The position numbers and the translations under genes are program-made. Below, piece after piece: positions 26,185 to 35,054 of a stretch of 64,000 bases of DNA; the first letter of the stretch is position 1, and each line of letters begins with the position of its first letter. The stretch is from Natronomonas salina (GTDB lineage Archaea; Halobacteriota; Halobacteria; Halobacteriales; Haloarculaceae): positions 1,240,001 through 1,304,000 of the forward strand of contig NZ_CP058335.1 in NCBI RefSeq assembly GCF_013391105.1, given 5' to 3'. Below the pieces are notes generated by a model. That model searched no databases and was not told the origin of the DNA. It saw only the letters and a list, made by a program, of their open reading frames with translations.

Positions 26185-27768
26185 ATGTTTGGGATTAGTA
26201 AAAAGAGATTTAGTACGCAAGGGATTCTAAAAATGGGTTTAATTTTATCCTATCTTTCCTGTGCTATTATGGTGGCCCAGCTTCGAGGGCTTCTTTCCGG
26301 TTCCATCATGATTCCTACCCTCGGATTTGTATTCTATCCTGTACTCCGATTTAAACAAATGCGGTCAACTATTATATATGATTCTTTATATCTCATTGCT
26401 GTGTTTGCAAGTCTTGGAGGGGTACTAGCCTATCCTTCCGTGATGCCAGTTGGATTTGGCGACGTACATACCCATCAGGCCATAATTGAACAGCAGTACT
26501 CAGATGGACATATTTTCCCTGAAAACCCGGCACCATCATTTAATTTCATAGGCTATTATGTTTTTACCATTTTACTTATAAAATTACTTAACTCGTCCCT
26601 CGCTATGGTCGCAAAATTTTCTCCAGTTATTCTACTTATGCTTACTGTATTACTTTTTTATTGGACTATATCTAGAAAGTACCTTTCTCCAAGAGTGGGG
26701 GTTCTTGGAGCACTACTATTTGGACTCCAATACGGAGTGTATCGGTTCTCAATTGAGTACCGCACCCTTAATCTGGCACTCCCACTTGCTGTACTAATAT
26801 TCGCCCTGGTGTTTTCGTATTCAAACCCACAGCACAATCTAAACTATATTTTTAATATGGTGTATGTACGCCAGAGGATTTTGGGGATAATTCTAATTGC
26901 TGCATTCACTACGGTTCACTTTACATCGGTGTTCCTAATGGCGATCATGATATTTTTGATAGCAGCTGTCTCTGCGTCTTATAAAGACAAGTCCAACGCC
27001 CTCTTCTATTCTATCTTATTAGTATTAATACTCTTTGTATATTTAGCTTATATAGGGGGTGGTTTCGATCGAACTATTTCCACGATTTTCACAGGTTCAA
27101 TCGTACCACTCTTTTTTGCGGAGGATGCTGTCGCCAGCAACAATCCTGATCGTGCTATTGGTGCCGGGACAGTGCTGGTAACCTGGTTGGTTCGAACAGG
27201 ATTTCTCCTAGCATCAGTAGCCTTGGGATGTAAGTGGCTTTTCGGTGAACGTGACCCGGATACTGCAAAATTATTTGTTTGTACGAGTGTATTCGGTTTC
27301 CTTGCACTCCTTCCGATGCTCGGAGTCGATATTATTCTGAATCCAGGTAGGTTATTGACATTCTTCGCGATACCTTACGCCTTAATATACGCATCGGGTG
27401 TTGAAACTGTGTATAAGGATACAGGATCTTGGAAGAGAGCGGTGAGCTCAGCTGGTATCCTCTTGCTCTGTTGTCTAGTGGTTTTAAGTGTGCTATCACC
27501 GCTCCCTAGTGTCTTAATTGGGGACACTAGCTATATCCAAGATTCTTACGGTGAAGGGGAAGAAAACTACCAGTTGAATGAACAAAATGAGGATGCAAAG
27601 ATTTTTGCTCTAAATAGACTTCAAGGTAATAGCACCATTGGGTCTAATGTTCCACGCATATACTACACGTTGTGGATAGGTACAAATAACCCAAGATATC
27701 TCATTACCATGAAGCAATGCGAAGATAATATATATTCAAATGGGAAAATAAATATATGTGTTAAATAA
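26185..27768 (+). CDS. Multispanning membrane protein, GT-C-like
   Basis: 527 residues with about ten to twelve transmembrane helices and a hydrophilic C-terminal region of about 90 residues. The first large loop carries GFGDVHTHQAIIEQQYSDG, reminiscent of the acidic-plus-histidine loop of GT-C glycosyltransferases. A second protein of the same layout at 40334 has YGLDALFHNRVVGEIAAQG at the matching place. A later loop has NPDRAIGAGTVLVTW. It may transfer lipid-linked sugars outside the membrane, but it could also be a polymerase. AT-rich. Confidence 0.6.
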   Translation: MFGISKKRFSTQGILKMGLILSYLSCAIMVAQLRGLLSGSIMIPTLGFVFYPVLRFKQMRSTIIYDSLYLIAVFASLGGVLAYPSVMPVGFGDVHTHQAIIEQQYSDGHIFPENPAPSFNFIGYYVFTILLIKLLNSSLAMVAKFSPVILLMLTVLLFYWTISRKYLSPRVGVLGALLFGLQYGVYRFSIEYRTLNLALPLAVLIFALVFSYSNPQHNLNYIFNMVYVRQRILGIILIAAFTTVHFTSVFLMAIMIFLIAAVSASYKDKSNALFYSILLVLILFVYLAYIGGGFDRTISTIFTGSIVPLFFAEDAVASNNPDRAIGAGTVLVTWLVRTGFLLASVALGCKWLFGERDPDTAKLFVCTSVFGFLALLPMLGVDIILNPGRLLTFFAIPYALIYASGVETVYKDTGSWKRAVSSAGILLLCCLVVLSVLSPLPSVLIGDTSYIQDSYGEGEENYQLNEQNEDAKIFALNRLQGNSTIGSNVPRIYYTLWIGTNNPRYLITMKQCEDNIYSNGKINICVK

Positions 27769-28046
27769 AAAATCTTAAATATATATGGTTTAGATAAATA
27801 AATTACTGCCTGATAGGTCCACTCAGGTCAATCTTGATACAATGCGAAGAGTGGTATGACGTGGAGTGATTATAGTTCGTCAAGATATTTGAAAATACGA
27901 TATTTATCTGGCGATTATCTTTGATATTCGGCATTGGATATGAAGCTACCAAAACAATTATTTATTGAACTGAACTGCTGTTACTGGACTATGTAGTTAC
28001 ATTACTTTCCCATCTTTTATATCTATCCCTGGTCTATTCCCCGATA
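27769..28046. other. AT-rich intergenic region
   Basis: No gene visible. The promoter of the pyruvyl transferase operon is at its end. Confidence 0.5.
28016..28022 (+). promoter_or_regulatory. TATA box for the pyruvyl transferase/MurB/flippase operon
   Basis: TTTATAT is centred about 27 bases before ATG 28047, predicting a leaderless transcript. Confidence 0.55.
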
Positions 28047-29249
28047 ATGGTTAAGATTGGGGTTCTCACTTTCCATAACAATGAAAATCGAGGCGCAATT
28101 CTCCAAGCATACTGCCTATGTAATCTTCTCGGAGACATTTTTGATGCGAAAGCAGAAGTAATTGAATATAGGACCGAAGCAAAGGAGCGAGCAAGAAAAA
28201 TTAACCTCATACTCTCAAAGAGACCACTGAGATTACCCCATAAATATAGAGATCGTAGAATTGTAGAAAATTTTATTGAATCAAACATCCCGAATAGCCA
28301 GCGAAGTTTAACTACTAATGATCACGATGCTGCGGTATCATGGCTTCGTGACCAAGAATACGACATTTTAGTGACCGGGAGTGATGAAATCTGGAAAATA
28401 CGTAATCGATCGCGAAATAGTATTGGTATGGAGTTAAAAAATAGCCTGGTTAAGAGAATTTCACCGACACGACCCTTCCCAAATTTGTACTTCTTAGATC
28501 CATCACTTTCCGCTACCAAAGTAGCATACGCCGCGTCAGGGAACACAACTAATCTAACAGAGTTATCGGATAATCAAATCAATACACTCAGACGACATCT
28601 CCGGACCTATGACGCCATCAGTGTTCGGGACCGCCACACGAAACAGTTAGTTGAGGAGCTAGGATTTGGAGATGTCTCCCAGGTTCCTGATCCGACTCTT
28701 ATGATCGAAATCCCTCAAAAAGATGCTGCCACCATACTTCATCAGCTGGGTATAGATACAAAACAGCAAATTCTTGGGTTCCATGCTCCTGATACCCCAC
28801 TACTACAAGAAATATGTGATATATATCGCGACAAAGGTTACCAGATTGTTGCTCTCAGATCTTCAAGTTTTGCGGATGTTGAACTTGAAGGGGTGGTTGA
28901 TCCGTTTGAATACTATGGGATGTATGGTCTCTTTGATATGGTGGTCACTAGTAGTCTCCATTCAACAATTTTTAGTATTAAACACGGTACACCATTCGTG
29001 ACTATTAACGAGAGTGAAATATATCGAACTCTTGAAAGTAAAACGTTCTCGCTACTGAACGACTTTTCTTTACTTGAGAGACATATCCACGCAGTTGACG
29101 GGGACATTTCGAAGTTCTATGAGAAACAGAACTATTTAGAGGAGAAGCCTGACGTCGAACATATTTCTAATCGGATTACTAAACTGAAGGAGAAGGGGTA
29201 TGAATTCCTTGAGGAGGTGAAAAATCTTCATGAAACAAACAACCGATGA
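28047..29249 (+). CDS. Polysaccharide pyruvyl transferase family protein
   Basis: 400 residues. The start KIGVLTFHNNENRGAILQAY is the family signature (NxGAxLQAYAL). YDILVTGSDEIWKIRN and YAASGNTTNLTELS follow. The C-terminal GT-B-like half has YDAISVRDRHTKQLVEELG, VPDPTLM and VVTSSLHSTIFSIKHGTPFV. Members such as CsaB and WcaK transfer a pyruvyl group from phosphoenolpyruvate to a sugar, usually as a ketal. Its last 20 bases overlap the MurB-like gene, so the two are made together. Confidence 0.88.
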   Translation: MVKIGVLTFHNNENRGAILQAYCLCNLLGDIFDAKAEVIEYRTEAKERARKINLILSKRPLRLPHKYRDRRIVENFIESNIPNSQRSLTTNDHDAAVSWLRDQEYDILVTGSDEIWKIRNRSRNSIGMELKNSLVKRISPTRPFPNLYFLDPSLSATKVAYAASGNTTNLTELSDNQINTLRRHLRTYDAISVRDRHTKQLVEELGFGDVSQVPDPTLMIEIPQKDAATILHQLGIDTKQQILGFHAPDTPLLQEICDIYRDKGYQIVALRSSSFADVELEGVVDPFEYYGMYGLFDMVVTSSLHSTIFSIKHGTPFVTINESEIYRTLESKTFSLLNDFSLLERHIHAVDGDISKFYEKQNYLEEKPDVEHISNRITKLKEKGYEFLEEVKNLHETNNR

Positions 29250-30075
29250 CCTTTCAAACTACACTTGGCTGAAAATTGGTGGTCCAGCTAAGGTTGCAAT
29301 TCCAGAGAGCAAAGAAGAGTTCGTGGGATTGCTTCAAGAGTGTCAAGAGACGAACACGCCGTTTCGAATTCTGGGTAATGGTTCTAATATTCTCGTTAGT
29401 GACGAAGGGATTGATGAGCTAGTCATTAAAAGCACTAATGCCTGTACTGAACTTAAATTTGAGGGGAATTGTGTTAATGTCGGTTCATCCGTAATGGTGC
29501 CACAATTTATCTCTGCATGCATCAACAACGATTTAGGAGGATATGAGTACCTTTATTCGGTCCCCGGAACAGTCGGGGGGGCAATATACATGAACGCCGG
29601 ACGTGGCAAGGGCCATAACCAAACAATCTCGGATCACTTATCCTCAGTCGAATTTTATTCGGAGGGTGGGGTTAGGGAGGTGCCTGTCGAGGACCTTGAA
29701 TTCGAGCATAGGTACTCGATATTTCACGAACATGACAATTGGGTTATCCTCTCAGCTACATTCCAATTACCAAGCCAACCCCGTCATGAAGGAAAGAAGT
29801 TAGCGAGGGAGCGGATGGAGAAGGTAAGTCAACGAGAGCGGACGAAGCCAAATGCAGGGTCAGTATTTAAATCTGGTGTCAGATTCCCGTTTCATAAGAT
29901 TCCTCCCAGAGGGCTCTCTGTCGGTGATGCCAGGTTCGTCTCTGGGAACAGGATCTGCCATAATGGCGATGCGACTTTCGACGATGTAAAGCAACTGATT
30001 TCTAGAGCCAAGTGGGTTAACCGATTAATTCCACCATTTAAGGAACCTGAAGTCGAATGGGAGATTTGGGAGTAG
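29230..30075 (+). CDS. murB: MurB-like FAD-dependent UDP-N-acetylenolpyruvoylglucosamine reductase homologue
   Basis: 281 residues. It opens TWLKIGGPAKVAIPESKEE, then the FAD-binding motif ILGNGSNILVSDEG (48-60) and VPGTVGGAIYMNAG (111-124), all MurB hallmarks. The catalytic set is conserved: Arg161 in HRYSIF (E. coli MurB Arg159), Ser211 in NAGSVFKSG (Ser229) and Glu in the C-terminal EPEVEW (Glu325). The short length fits type II MurB. In bacteria MurB reduces the enolpyruvyl ether of UDP-GlcNAc to UDP-MurNAc for peptidoglycan, which haloarchaea lack. Translational coupling to a pyruvyl transferase suggests a lactyl-ether sugar or a related reduction in surface glycan. No MurA homologue is in the window. 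A transferred gene with a new substrate is possible. Confidence 0.88.
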   Translation: MKQTTDDLSNYTWLKIGGPAKVAIPESKEEFVGLLQECQETNTPFRILGNGSNILVSDEGIDELVIKSTNACTELKFEGNCVNVGSSVMVPQFISACINNDLGGYEYLYSVPGTVGGAIYMNAGRGKGHNQTISDHLSSVEFYSEGGVREVPVEDLEFEHRYSIFHEHDNWVILSATFQLPSQPRHEGKKLARERMEKVSQRERTKPNAGSVFKSGVRFPFHKIPPRGLSVGDARFVSGNRICHNGDATFDDVKQLISRAKWVNRLIPPFKEPEVEWEIWE

Positions 30076-30094
30076 TGTCCACTCTACTCCAAAA

Positions 30095-31612
30095 ATGAGT
30101 AGCCGAAAAGTTGTAGGGTTTATCTCCGTACTGGGAGGAAAATTCGGTTCACTTCTCCTGGGAGTATTTATTAACCCCCTTATAGTTCGTATCTTGGGTA
30201 GCGAAAACTACGGTGATTACGCATTCGTTCTCTCGTTATTTGCGATTTCTACAACCTTTGTCCATGCTGGAATGTCCGCAGGAATACGAAAGTACGTTGC
30301 TGAGGACCGATCCGAAAGTTATTGGGAGGAACAGGTTTTCGCTTTTTACAGTCGTCTTGGCGTTGCCCTGGCATTCCTCGGCGCGACCGTTCTGGTTGTA
30401 TTCGGCCTTATCGGACCCGTGGAACGATTGTTCGGAGACAATTTTTCGCTATATTTTGTTCTCCTAGCTTTAATGGTTGTGACAAACCAGCTCTTCTATA
30501 TCTCTCGGTTCACCTTGATAGGATTACACTTGGAGAGAAAATCTGAACCACTCCAGGTACTTAAACAGGCTCTTTTTGGTACTATCGGTATTTCTCTGGC
30601 ATACGCAGGATTCAACGTAGCCGGTGTACTTCTCGGAACTGCGATTGCATCCCTTATCTGTGCGCTTGCAGCAGCTTGGATATTACATAAGTATATCAAT
30701 CTGAAAGTTGTGTTTCACTCAGCCCCCAACCATTTTCCTAAATCCGACCTTCTCCGTTTCAACCTCTATAATACCATCTTTATCTTACTGACAATTTCTC
30801 TCTACAATATTGATTTGCTCCTTCTTCAGCCGATATCCGGCAGCCATCAAACGGGGCTCTACAAATCTGCTCTTATTATCTCCCAGTTCATCTGGATGGT
30901 CCCTCAAGCGGTTCAGATTGTTTTCATTCACTCTTCTTCTGAGATGTGGTCGAAGGAAGAGTTTGACGAGATCACGGATATGGTGAGTCAAGCTACGCGA
31001 TACACGCTTCTCTTCACGTTGCTAATAATCATCGGGATTGCAGCTCTAGCATCTGACTTCATCTACTACTACTTTGGTAGTGAATTTGTTGATGCAGTCA
31101 CCCCACTCTTACTCCTGCTACCAGGCGTCCTGGGTTTTGCTATTGCTCGACCCATCTACGCAGTTGGACAAGGAAAAGGTGAACTCCGAGTGCTTATACT
31201 GGCTACAGGTACTGCGGCGATAATAAACCTTGTACTGAATCTCTTGTTAATTCCTCGCTATGGGATGAATGGAGCGGCTGTTGCGACGAGTATTGGATAC
31301 GGCTCAATGCTCGTCTTCCATGGCTTTGCAGCGAGGATAATAGGATACAATCCTTTTGCAGATCTTCGTTCTCTGAAGATTTTCTTCACTGCATTAGTGA
31401 CTGCCATCGTTGTGTTTGGACTCTCAGCTACAATCCAAAATAGTATATTATCACTCTTAATCGTCCCAATAATTGGGTTCTTTATTTATACAATTATTGC
31501 GGTTAGAGTTGGAGCAATCGACACAATTGAGCTTCTTCAAGTAACCGATCAACTTCCCGATCCAATAGCACGCTACTCTACAAAATTAATTCAGAAAATT
31601 GAACCGAAGTGA
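30095..31612 (+). CDS. Polysaccharide flippase (Wzx/MOP superfamily)
   Basis: 505 residues with about 14 hydrophobic helices. The N-terminus (FINPLIVRILGSENYGDYAF) and the GLFKSALIISQ-like segment TGLYKSALIISQFIW are typical of Wzx/RfbX exporters and of the haloarchaeal AglR-type proteins. The C-terminal LNLLLIPRYGMNGAAVATSI motif is shared with the paralogue at 42318. It would flip lipid-linked glycan to the outer face. It is 19 bases downstream of the MurB-like gene in the same operon. Confidence 0.9.
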   Translation: MSSRKVVGFISVLGGKFGSLLLGVFINPLIVRILGSENYGDYAFVLSLFAISTTFVHAGMSAGIRKYVAEDRSESYWEEQVFAFYSRLGVALAFLGATVLVVFGLIGPVERLFGDNFSLYFVLLALMVVTNQLFYISRFTLIGLHLERKSEPLQVLKQALFGTIGISLAYAGFNVAGVLLGTAIASLICALAAAWILHKYINLKVVFHSAPNHFPKSDLLRFNLYNTIFILLTISLYNIDLLLLQPISGSHQTGLYKSALIISQFIWMVPQAVQIVFIHSSSEMWSKEEFDEITDMVSQATRYTLLFTLLIIIGIAALASDFIYYYFGSEFVDAVTPLLLLLPGVLGFAIARPIYAVGQGKGELRVLILATGTAAIINLVLNLLLIPRYGMNGAAVATSIGYGSMLVFHGFAARIIGYNPFADLRSLKIFFTALVTAIVVFGLSATIQNSILSLLIVPIIGFFIYTIIAVRVGAIDTIELLQVTDQLPDPIARYSTKLIQKIEPK

Positions 31613-31697
31613 CGGTCCATAGGAAATACTTGAGAGAACGTAAAATTCAGTTTGCTCGTCTGATTGTATATGGACTGTTCAGGGGCGCGGTGGGAAA

Positions 31698-31823
31698 TCA
31701 CTCCGTTGGGAAACTCTCCTCGTTGACGACGTGTATCCACACCCTGCCCGACATATCATAACAATGACACAAAACTGAACACTCGTAGGGGATATCTTCG
31801 ACATGAGAGATACCGACATTCAC
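31698..31823 (-). CDS. Candidate 41-residue protein behind a strong ribosome binding site
   Basis: GTG 31823 on the minus strand is preceded by GGAGGTGATT (31830 region), a near-perfect anti-16S match at good spacing. The product includes SHVEDIPYECSVLCHCYDMS with three cysteines, and ends VVNEESFPTE. Codon use is haloarchaeal. It may be a real small protein or the tail of a longer lost gene, as the frame stays open upstream. Confidence 0.35.
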   Translation of the reverse strand: MNVGISHVEDIPYECSVLCHCYDMSGRVWIHVVNEESFPTE

Positions 31824-32148
31824 ATCAATCACCTCCTTACTCCCCCTTGATCCAGCCCAAAGCTGGACCGGTAGAGACCTCTCAAATCGGTGATGCCATC
31901 TCAAGTGTACTTAGGAGGCTAATTACCGTACTTGGAGTAATGGTTGGGTTTGCTATTGTTATCCGTACGGCCTCCGCGACTATCGAAACTGGCGACCCGA
32001 CGTACTCCGTTTCAATCTGGATAATCGTTACACCAATCTCATCTTCATCGATTAGTAGATACGACTACTTCCACGACTACAATGCCATTGGTGGGCAGCG
32101 GACGGTGGAGGTCGACGACACGTGGGCAAATTCCAGTTCAGTTCTTGA

Positions 32149-32358
32149 TTAGAAGGACTCCTGCGACTGTGCTAAGGTGTGAATCTCTAAACCCCCTTCC
32201 TTGCTAATGCCCACTTCATGTAAAAAATCTTTGGCTAATGGCCATTGGACCTCGTTTGCGAGATCCCACATATGGCACCACAGATGAACGTGTTCAGCAT
32301 ATACGGCAACAGCCAAAGCAGTCGATAAATATCTTCTATGAATCTCCTTCCTGATCAC
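32149..32358 (-). pseudogene. Polysaccharide deacetylase, C-terminal remnant
   Basis: A minus-strand frame with VHLWCHMWDLANEVQWPLAK, then DFLHEVGISKEGGLEIHTLA. The HLWxH pattern near the end of the barrel and the following helix resemble the last part of NodB-family deacetylases. The N-terminal two thirds, with metal motif 1, are missing. It is not from the deacetylase at 21639, whose matching segment reads FDFHMHDLV. Confidence 0.45.
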
Positions 32359-32512
32359 TGTAGGATTACTTGTTTACTGGGATGGAATTCGTTTTGACCG
32401 GCTTCGAGGAGAATCGAGGTAAGCGATGGACCAGTGGAACAATACGCGAGCAAGACCCCATCTTCCCACTCGGGTTCTGCAATCGCAGGTTTTCAAGTCA
32501 GGTTCCATATGA

Positions 32513-32698
32513 AGCGTTCTACAAGACGACCATCTTCTGGATAATTATCGATCGCCACTCGATCCCTTTGAGGGACCGTTAGAACAGATATCTCGTTTTC
32601 CCGAAGCACACCAAGAGGGGTTGATCTGTGCTGAGGGGCGACGAGTGACGTCGGGACTTGATAACCATTCTATTCCTGAAGTTGCCTCGACTTTTTAG
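32513..32698 (+). pseudogene. Unrecognised coding remnant
   Basis: A 61-codon frame closed by TGA upstream contains NYRSPLDPFEGPLEQISRF and EGLICAEGRRVTSGLDNHSI and ends in TAG. A second frame just downstream reads FPIYDFTRHLLHWNVKTG. Together they look like one gene broken by a frameshift. The family is not recognised. Confidence 0.35.
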
Positions 32699-32827
32699 TT
32701 CCCAATCTATGACTTCACCCGACATCTTCTACATTGGAATGTGAAAACTGGTATGCGCAGATTTTGTGATTAGCATTCTGTTCTGCAACCATTTCCACTA
32801 AATCTGGAGCATAATATGGTCGATGAG

Positions 32828-32953
32828 TCAATCCCTTTCGGCGATGGCGTTGAAGCGGTCGGTCTCGACACACTCGCCCGTGCAGGGGTTATCGTAGCCG
32901 ACCGTCGTCTCGGTCGTCCGCGATAGGTCACGGACCGCCTCTGCGAAAGTCAT
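32828..32953 (-). pseudogene. Unrecognised C-terminal gene remnant
   Basis: The frame from ATG 32953 reads MTFAEAVRDLSRTTETTVGY, then NPCTGECVETDRFNAIAERD to TGA. Haloarchaeal codon use is clear. Upstream the frame is KVET preceded by a TAG that would be CAG in an intact gene. The fragment cannot be assigned. Confidence 0.4.
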
Positions 32954-33071
32954 CACCGTCTCGACTTTCTAGCGAGTTCGACACCACTCGGGGAGTCACT
33001 GGTTCATCTTGCTTCAACGCCTGTGAACACTGTCATCGTTCAAAGCCTTCAATCGAGTCCTGGGGGACAGC

Positions 33072-33259
33072 GTCCAGATTCAGGCTGAAGCTCGACTAGA
33101 GGATACAATTATTGAAAACTCGATCATCTCCCTAAGGGAGCTATTACAGGCTGTGAGGTTCGCCGTTCCATTATCGACGAGGACACAGAAGTTGAGTTAT
33201 TGAATCTGTCAGAGGCTATCATCGGGGCGCACACCCGACTGAACGGCAAAAATCACTAG
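33072..33259 (+). pseudogene. Glucose-1-phosphate thymidylyltransferase (RmlA long form), C-terminal remnant with frameshift
   Basis: One frame gives EARLEDTIIENSIIS. A second frame then gives CEVRRSIIDEDTEVELLNLS, followed by EAIIGAHTRLNGKN and a stop. This hexapeptide-like pattern of isoleucines matches the left-handed beta-helix tail of archaeal RmlA-type sugar nucleotidyltransferases. The frame change between the pieces and the lack of the catalytic domain show that it is dead. dTDP-sugar synthesis was probably once part of this locus. Confidence 0.55.
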
Positions 33260-33461
33260 GCCTTACCAACATTTTCAATCATTCCGATTCCAGGAAGGCT
33301 CCCAAACGCTCTTTTCTGATTTCTAGAGAACGAAGAGTAGCACGCTCTTTTGGTTCAGAAATCCTTGAGTATCCTAAAATCTGCAGATGCAACACTCCGT
33401 CTGGTTCAAAAAAAAGAGAGGTTCCAAATGTATATGAGTCTGTCACCTCTGAGGATAATTG

Positions 33462-34361
33462 ATGTTCGAACAGCGGGAGATACTTATTACTGGGGGCGCA
33501 GGTTTCATCGGTAGTCATCTTGCAACAGCTTTTAAAGAGGATAATCGCGTCACCATTCTCGACAATTCAATCACACCGAATCAGTTTATACCAGACGATG
33601 TAGAAGTAATCGAGTCTGACGTCCGTGACGCTGAAACTGTTGATGCAGCTGTCGAAGCTACCGACGTGGTTTTTCACCAAGCAGCGCTCGTGAGCGTCTC
33701 TGGATCCATTCAAAACCCAAAACAAAGTCACAGTATCAATGCTACTGGGACACTCAATATACTAGAGGCAGCTCGGAAGTATGACTCACGGGTCGTGGTC
33801 GCCTCTAGCGCGGCCGTCTATGGTCAGCCTGACGTGACACCGATTCCGGAGAGCCATCCACTCGAACCGGCATCACCCTACGGCCTCAATAAGCTGACCT
33901 CTGACCATTACGCTCGACTCTACAACGATTTATACGGACTCGAAACAGTCGCGCTTCGATATTTCAACGTCTATGGAACCGGTCAGAAGGGTGGCGACTA
34001 TACAGGTGTAATCGAGGTCTTCCTTGAACAAGCTCAAGACGGTGGACCAATCACAGTACACGGAGATGGACAACAGACTCGTGATTTCGTCCACGTGCAC
34101 GACGTAGTAGACGCAAATAGGCTAGCCGCCGAGACTGACGCGGTGGGAAAAGCATTCAATATCGGTACTGGAAGTGCCATCACCATCCGTGATCTTGCCG
34201 AGCTGATCAAGAACACAGGGGATAGCAGCGCCGAGATCGTTCACAAGGATCCACGTGAAGGTGATATCAGGCATAGCTGTGCTGATATCTCGCTCGCTCG
34301 CAAACAACTGGGCTATAGTCCAGAAAGATCCATCGAGGAGGAGTTAGGTACGTTTCTATAG
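33462..34361 (+). CDS. NAD-dependent epimerase/dehydratase (UDP-glucose 4-epimerase-like)
   Basis: 299 residues from ATG 33462, about 27 bases behind a TATA-like TGTATATG. The NAD site is ILITGGAGFIGSHLA with TILDN after strand 2. The catalytic residues lie in VASSAAVYG and SPYGLNKLTSDHYA. Also present are LRYFNVYGTGQ and the TRDFVHVHDVV region, all as in GalE/WbpP-like SDR enzymes. It supplies an epimerised nucleotide sugar to the glycan locus. Codon use is closer to the chromosome core than the AT-rich genes upstream. Confidence 0.88.
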   Translation: MFEQREILITGGAGFIGSHLATAFKEDNRVTILDNSITPNQFIPDDVEVIESDVRDAETVDAAVEATDVVFHQAALVSVSGSIQNPKQSHSINATGTLNILEAARKYDSRVVVASSAAVYGQPDVTPIPESHPLEPASPYGLNKLTSDHYARLYNDLYGLETVALRYFNVYGTGQKGGDYTGVIEVFLEQAQDGGPITVHGDGQQTRDFVHVHDVVDANRLAAETDAVGKAFNIGTGSAITIRDLAELIKNTGDSSAEIVHKDPREGDIRHSCADISLARKQLGYSPERSIEEELGTFL

Positions 34362-34421
34362 AAACGCTCTCAATTGCTACCCGAGAAGTCACCACTGATG
34401 GACGCTTCTCCATTCCTCGTA

Positions 34422-34934
34422 CTACGATGTCGATAGCAGACGGTTACAGTTCGCACAATAGTGGAGGTCCCGGTTAGCGATAGTCGTCTCGATACTCAGC
34501 CCAGTGTCGCTACTGATTGTCCGGCAGTTCGCACAGGTATCTTCGTCTCGCCGTTCTCGCCGTCGCTGCTTCGCATCCTCGAGGTGGGCCATCATCGCCT
34601 CGACAGCGTCTGATTCGTCGGATATCGATAATTGCGCTTGCGAAGACGACCGTTCAACAGTCGTCGCTAAATCCCGTGAGTCCTCTCGTTCAACGCGTCG
34701 TACCCACGAGTCGATAGCGCGGATATCGACCTCGATCTCGACCGGATTGTCGTCCGCAACGACCTCCATCACCTCGCCCCTCACGATACAGACGTCTCCG
34801 GGAAGTAGCTTCGACCCATCTGATGAACTGAACGACTTGATTCGGACCCCATCAGCGAAATTCATGACGAATACCGCTTCACTGTTCCCCACCCCCTCAA
34901 TCAGCATCTCGCCGACCATCCCTGGTTCCGTCAC
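34422..34934 (-). CDS. OB-fold-like protein with C-terminal zinc ribbon
   Basis: 170 residues from GTG 34934. Residues about 1-75 form a beta-rich OB-fold-like segment (VFVMNFADGVRIKSFSSSDG, then LLPGDVCIVRGEVMEVVAD). A charged linker follows, and the C-terminus has CANC-x(18)-YCANC, a four-cysteine zinc ribbon. This looks like a single-strand nucleic acid binding protein, but I do not recognise a named family. It is divergent from the truncated TnpB at 35055. Confidence 0.6.
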   Translation of the reverse strand: MTEPGMVGEMLIEGVGNSEAVFVMNFADGVRIKSFSSSDGSKLLPGDVCIVRGEVMEVVADDNPVEIEVDIRAIDSWVRRVEREDSRDLATTVERSSSQAQLSISDESDAVEAMMAHLEDAKQRRRERRDEDTCANCRTISSDTGLSIETTIANRDLHYCANCNRLLSTS

Positions 34935-35054
34935 CCATCCTCACGCTCGCATAAGGCCACGTTTCTCGTACTCTAAATAAACCTTCGTTCGGTAACGTCG
35001 GAGGACACAATCGGTCCTCTTGGCTCGAATTAGATTGAGTCGCTGAAAGCGTAT

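Larger units (their letters stand above)
31613..33461. other. Degenerate region with fragments of several genes
   Basis: About 1.8 kb with no intact gene of normal size, between two glycan genes. Fragments listed separately belong to a polysaccharide deacetylase, an RmlA-type nucleotidyltransferase and at least two unrecognised proteins, on both strands. A TATA-like TGTATATG at 33427-33436 precedes the next gene by about 27 bases. Confidence 0.6.

Noticed and set aside
31847-32152. 101-codon plus-strand frame
   Set aside because: Composed of poorly structured Ser/Ile stretches over other remnants. It converges on the deacetylase fragment and looks accidental, though a decayed membrane protein cannot be excluded.
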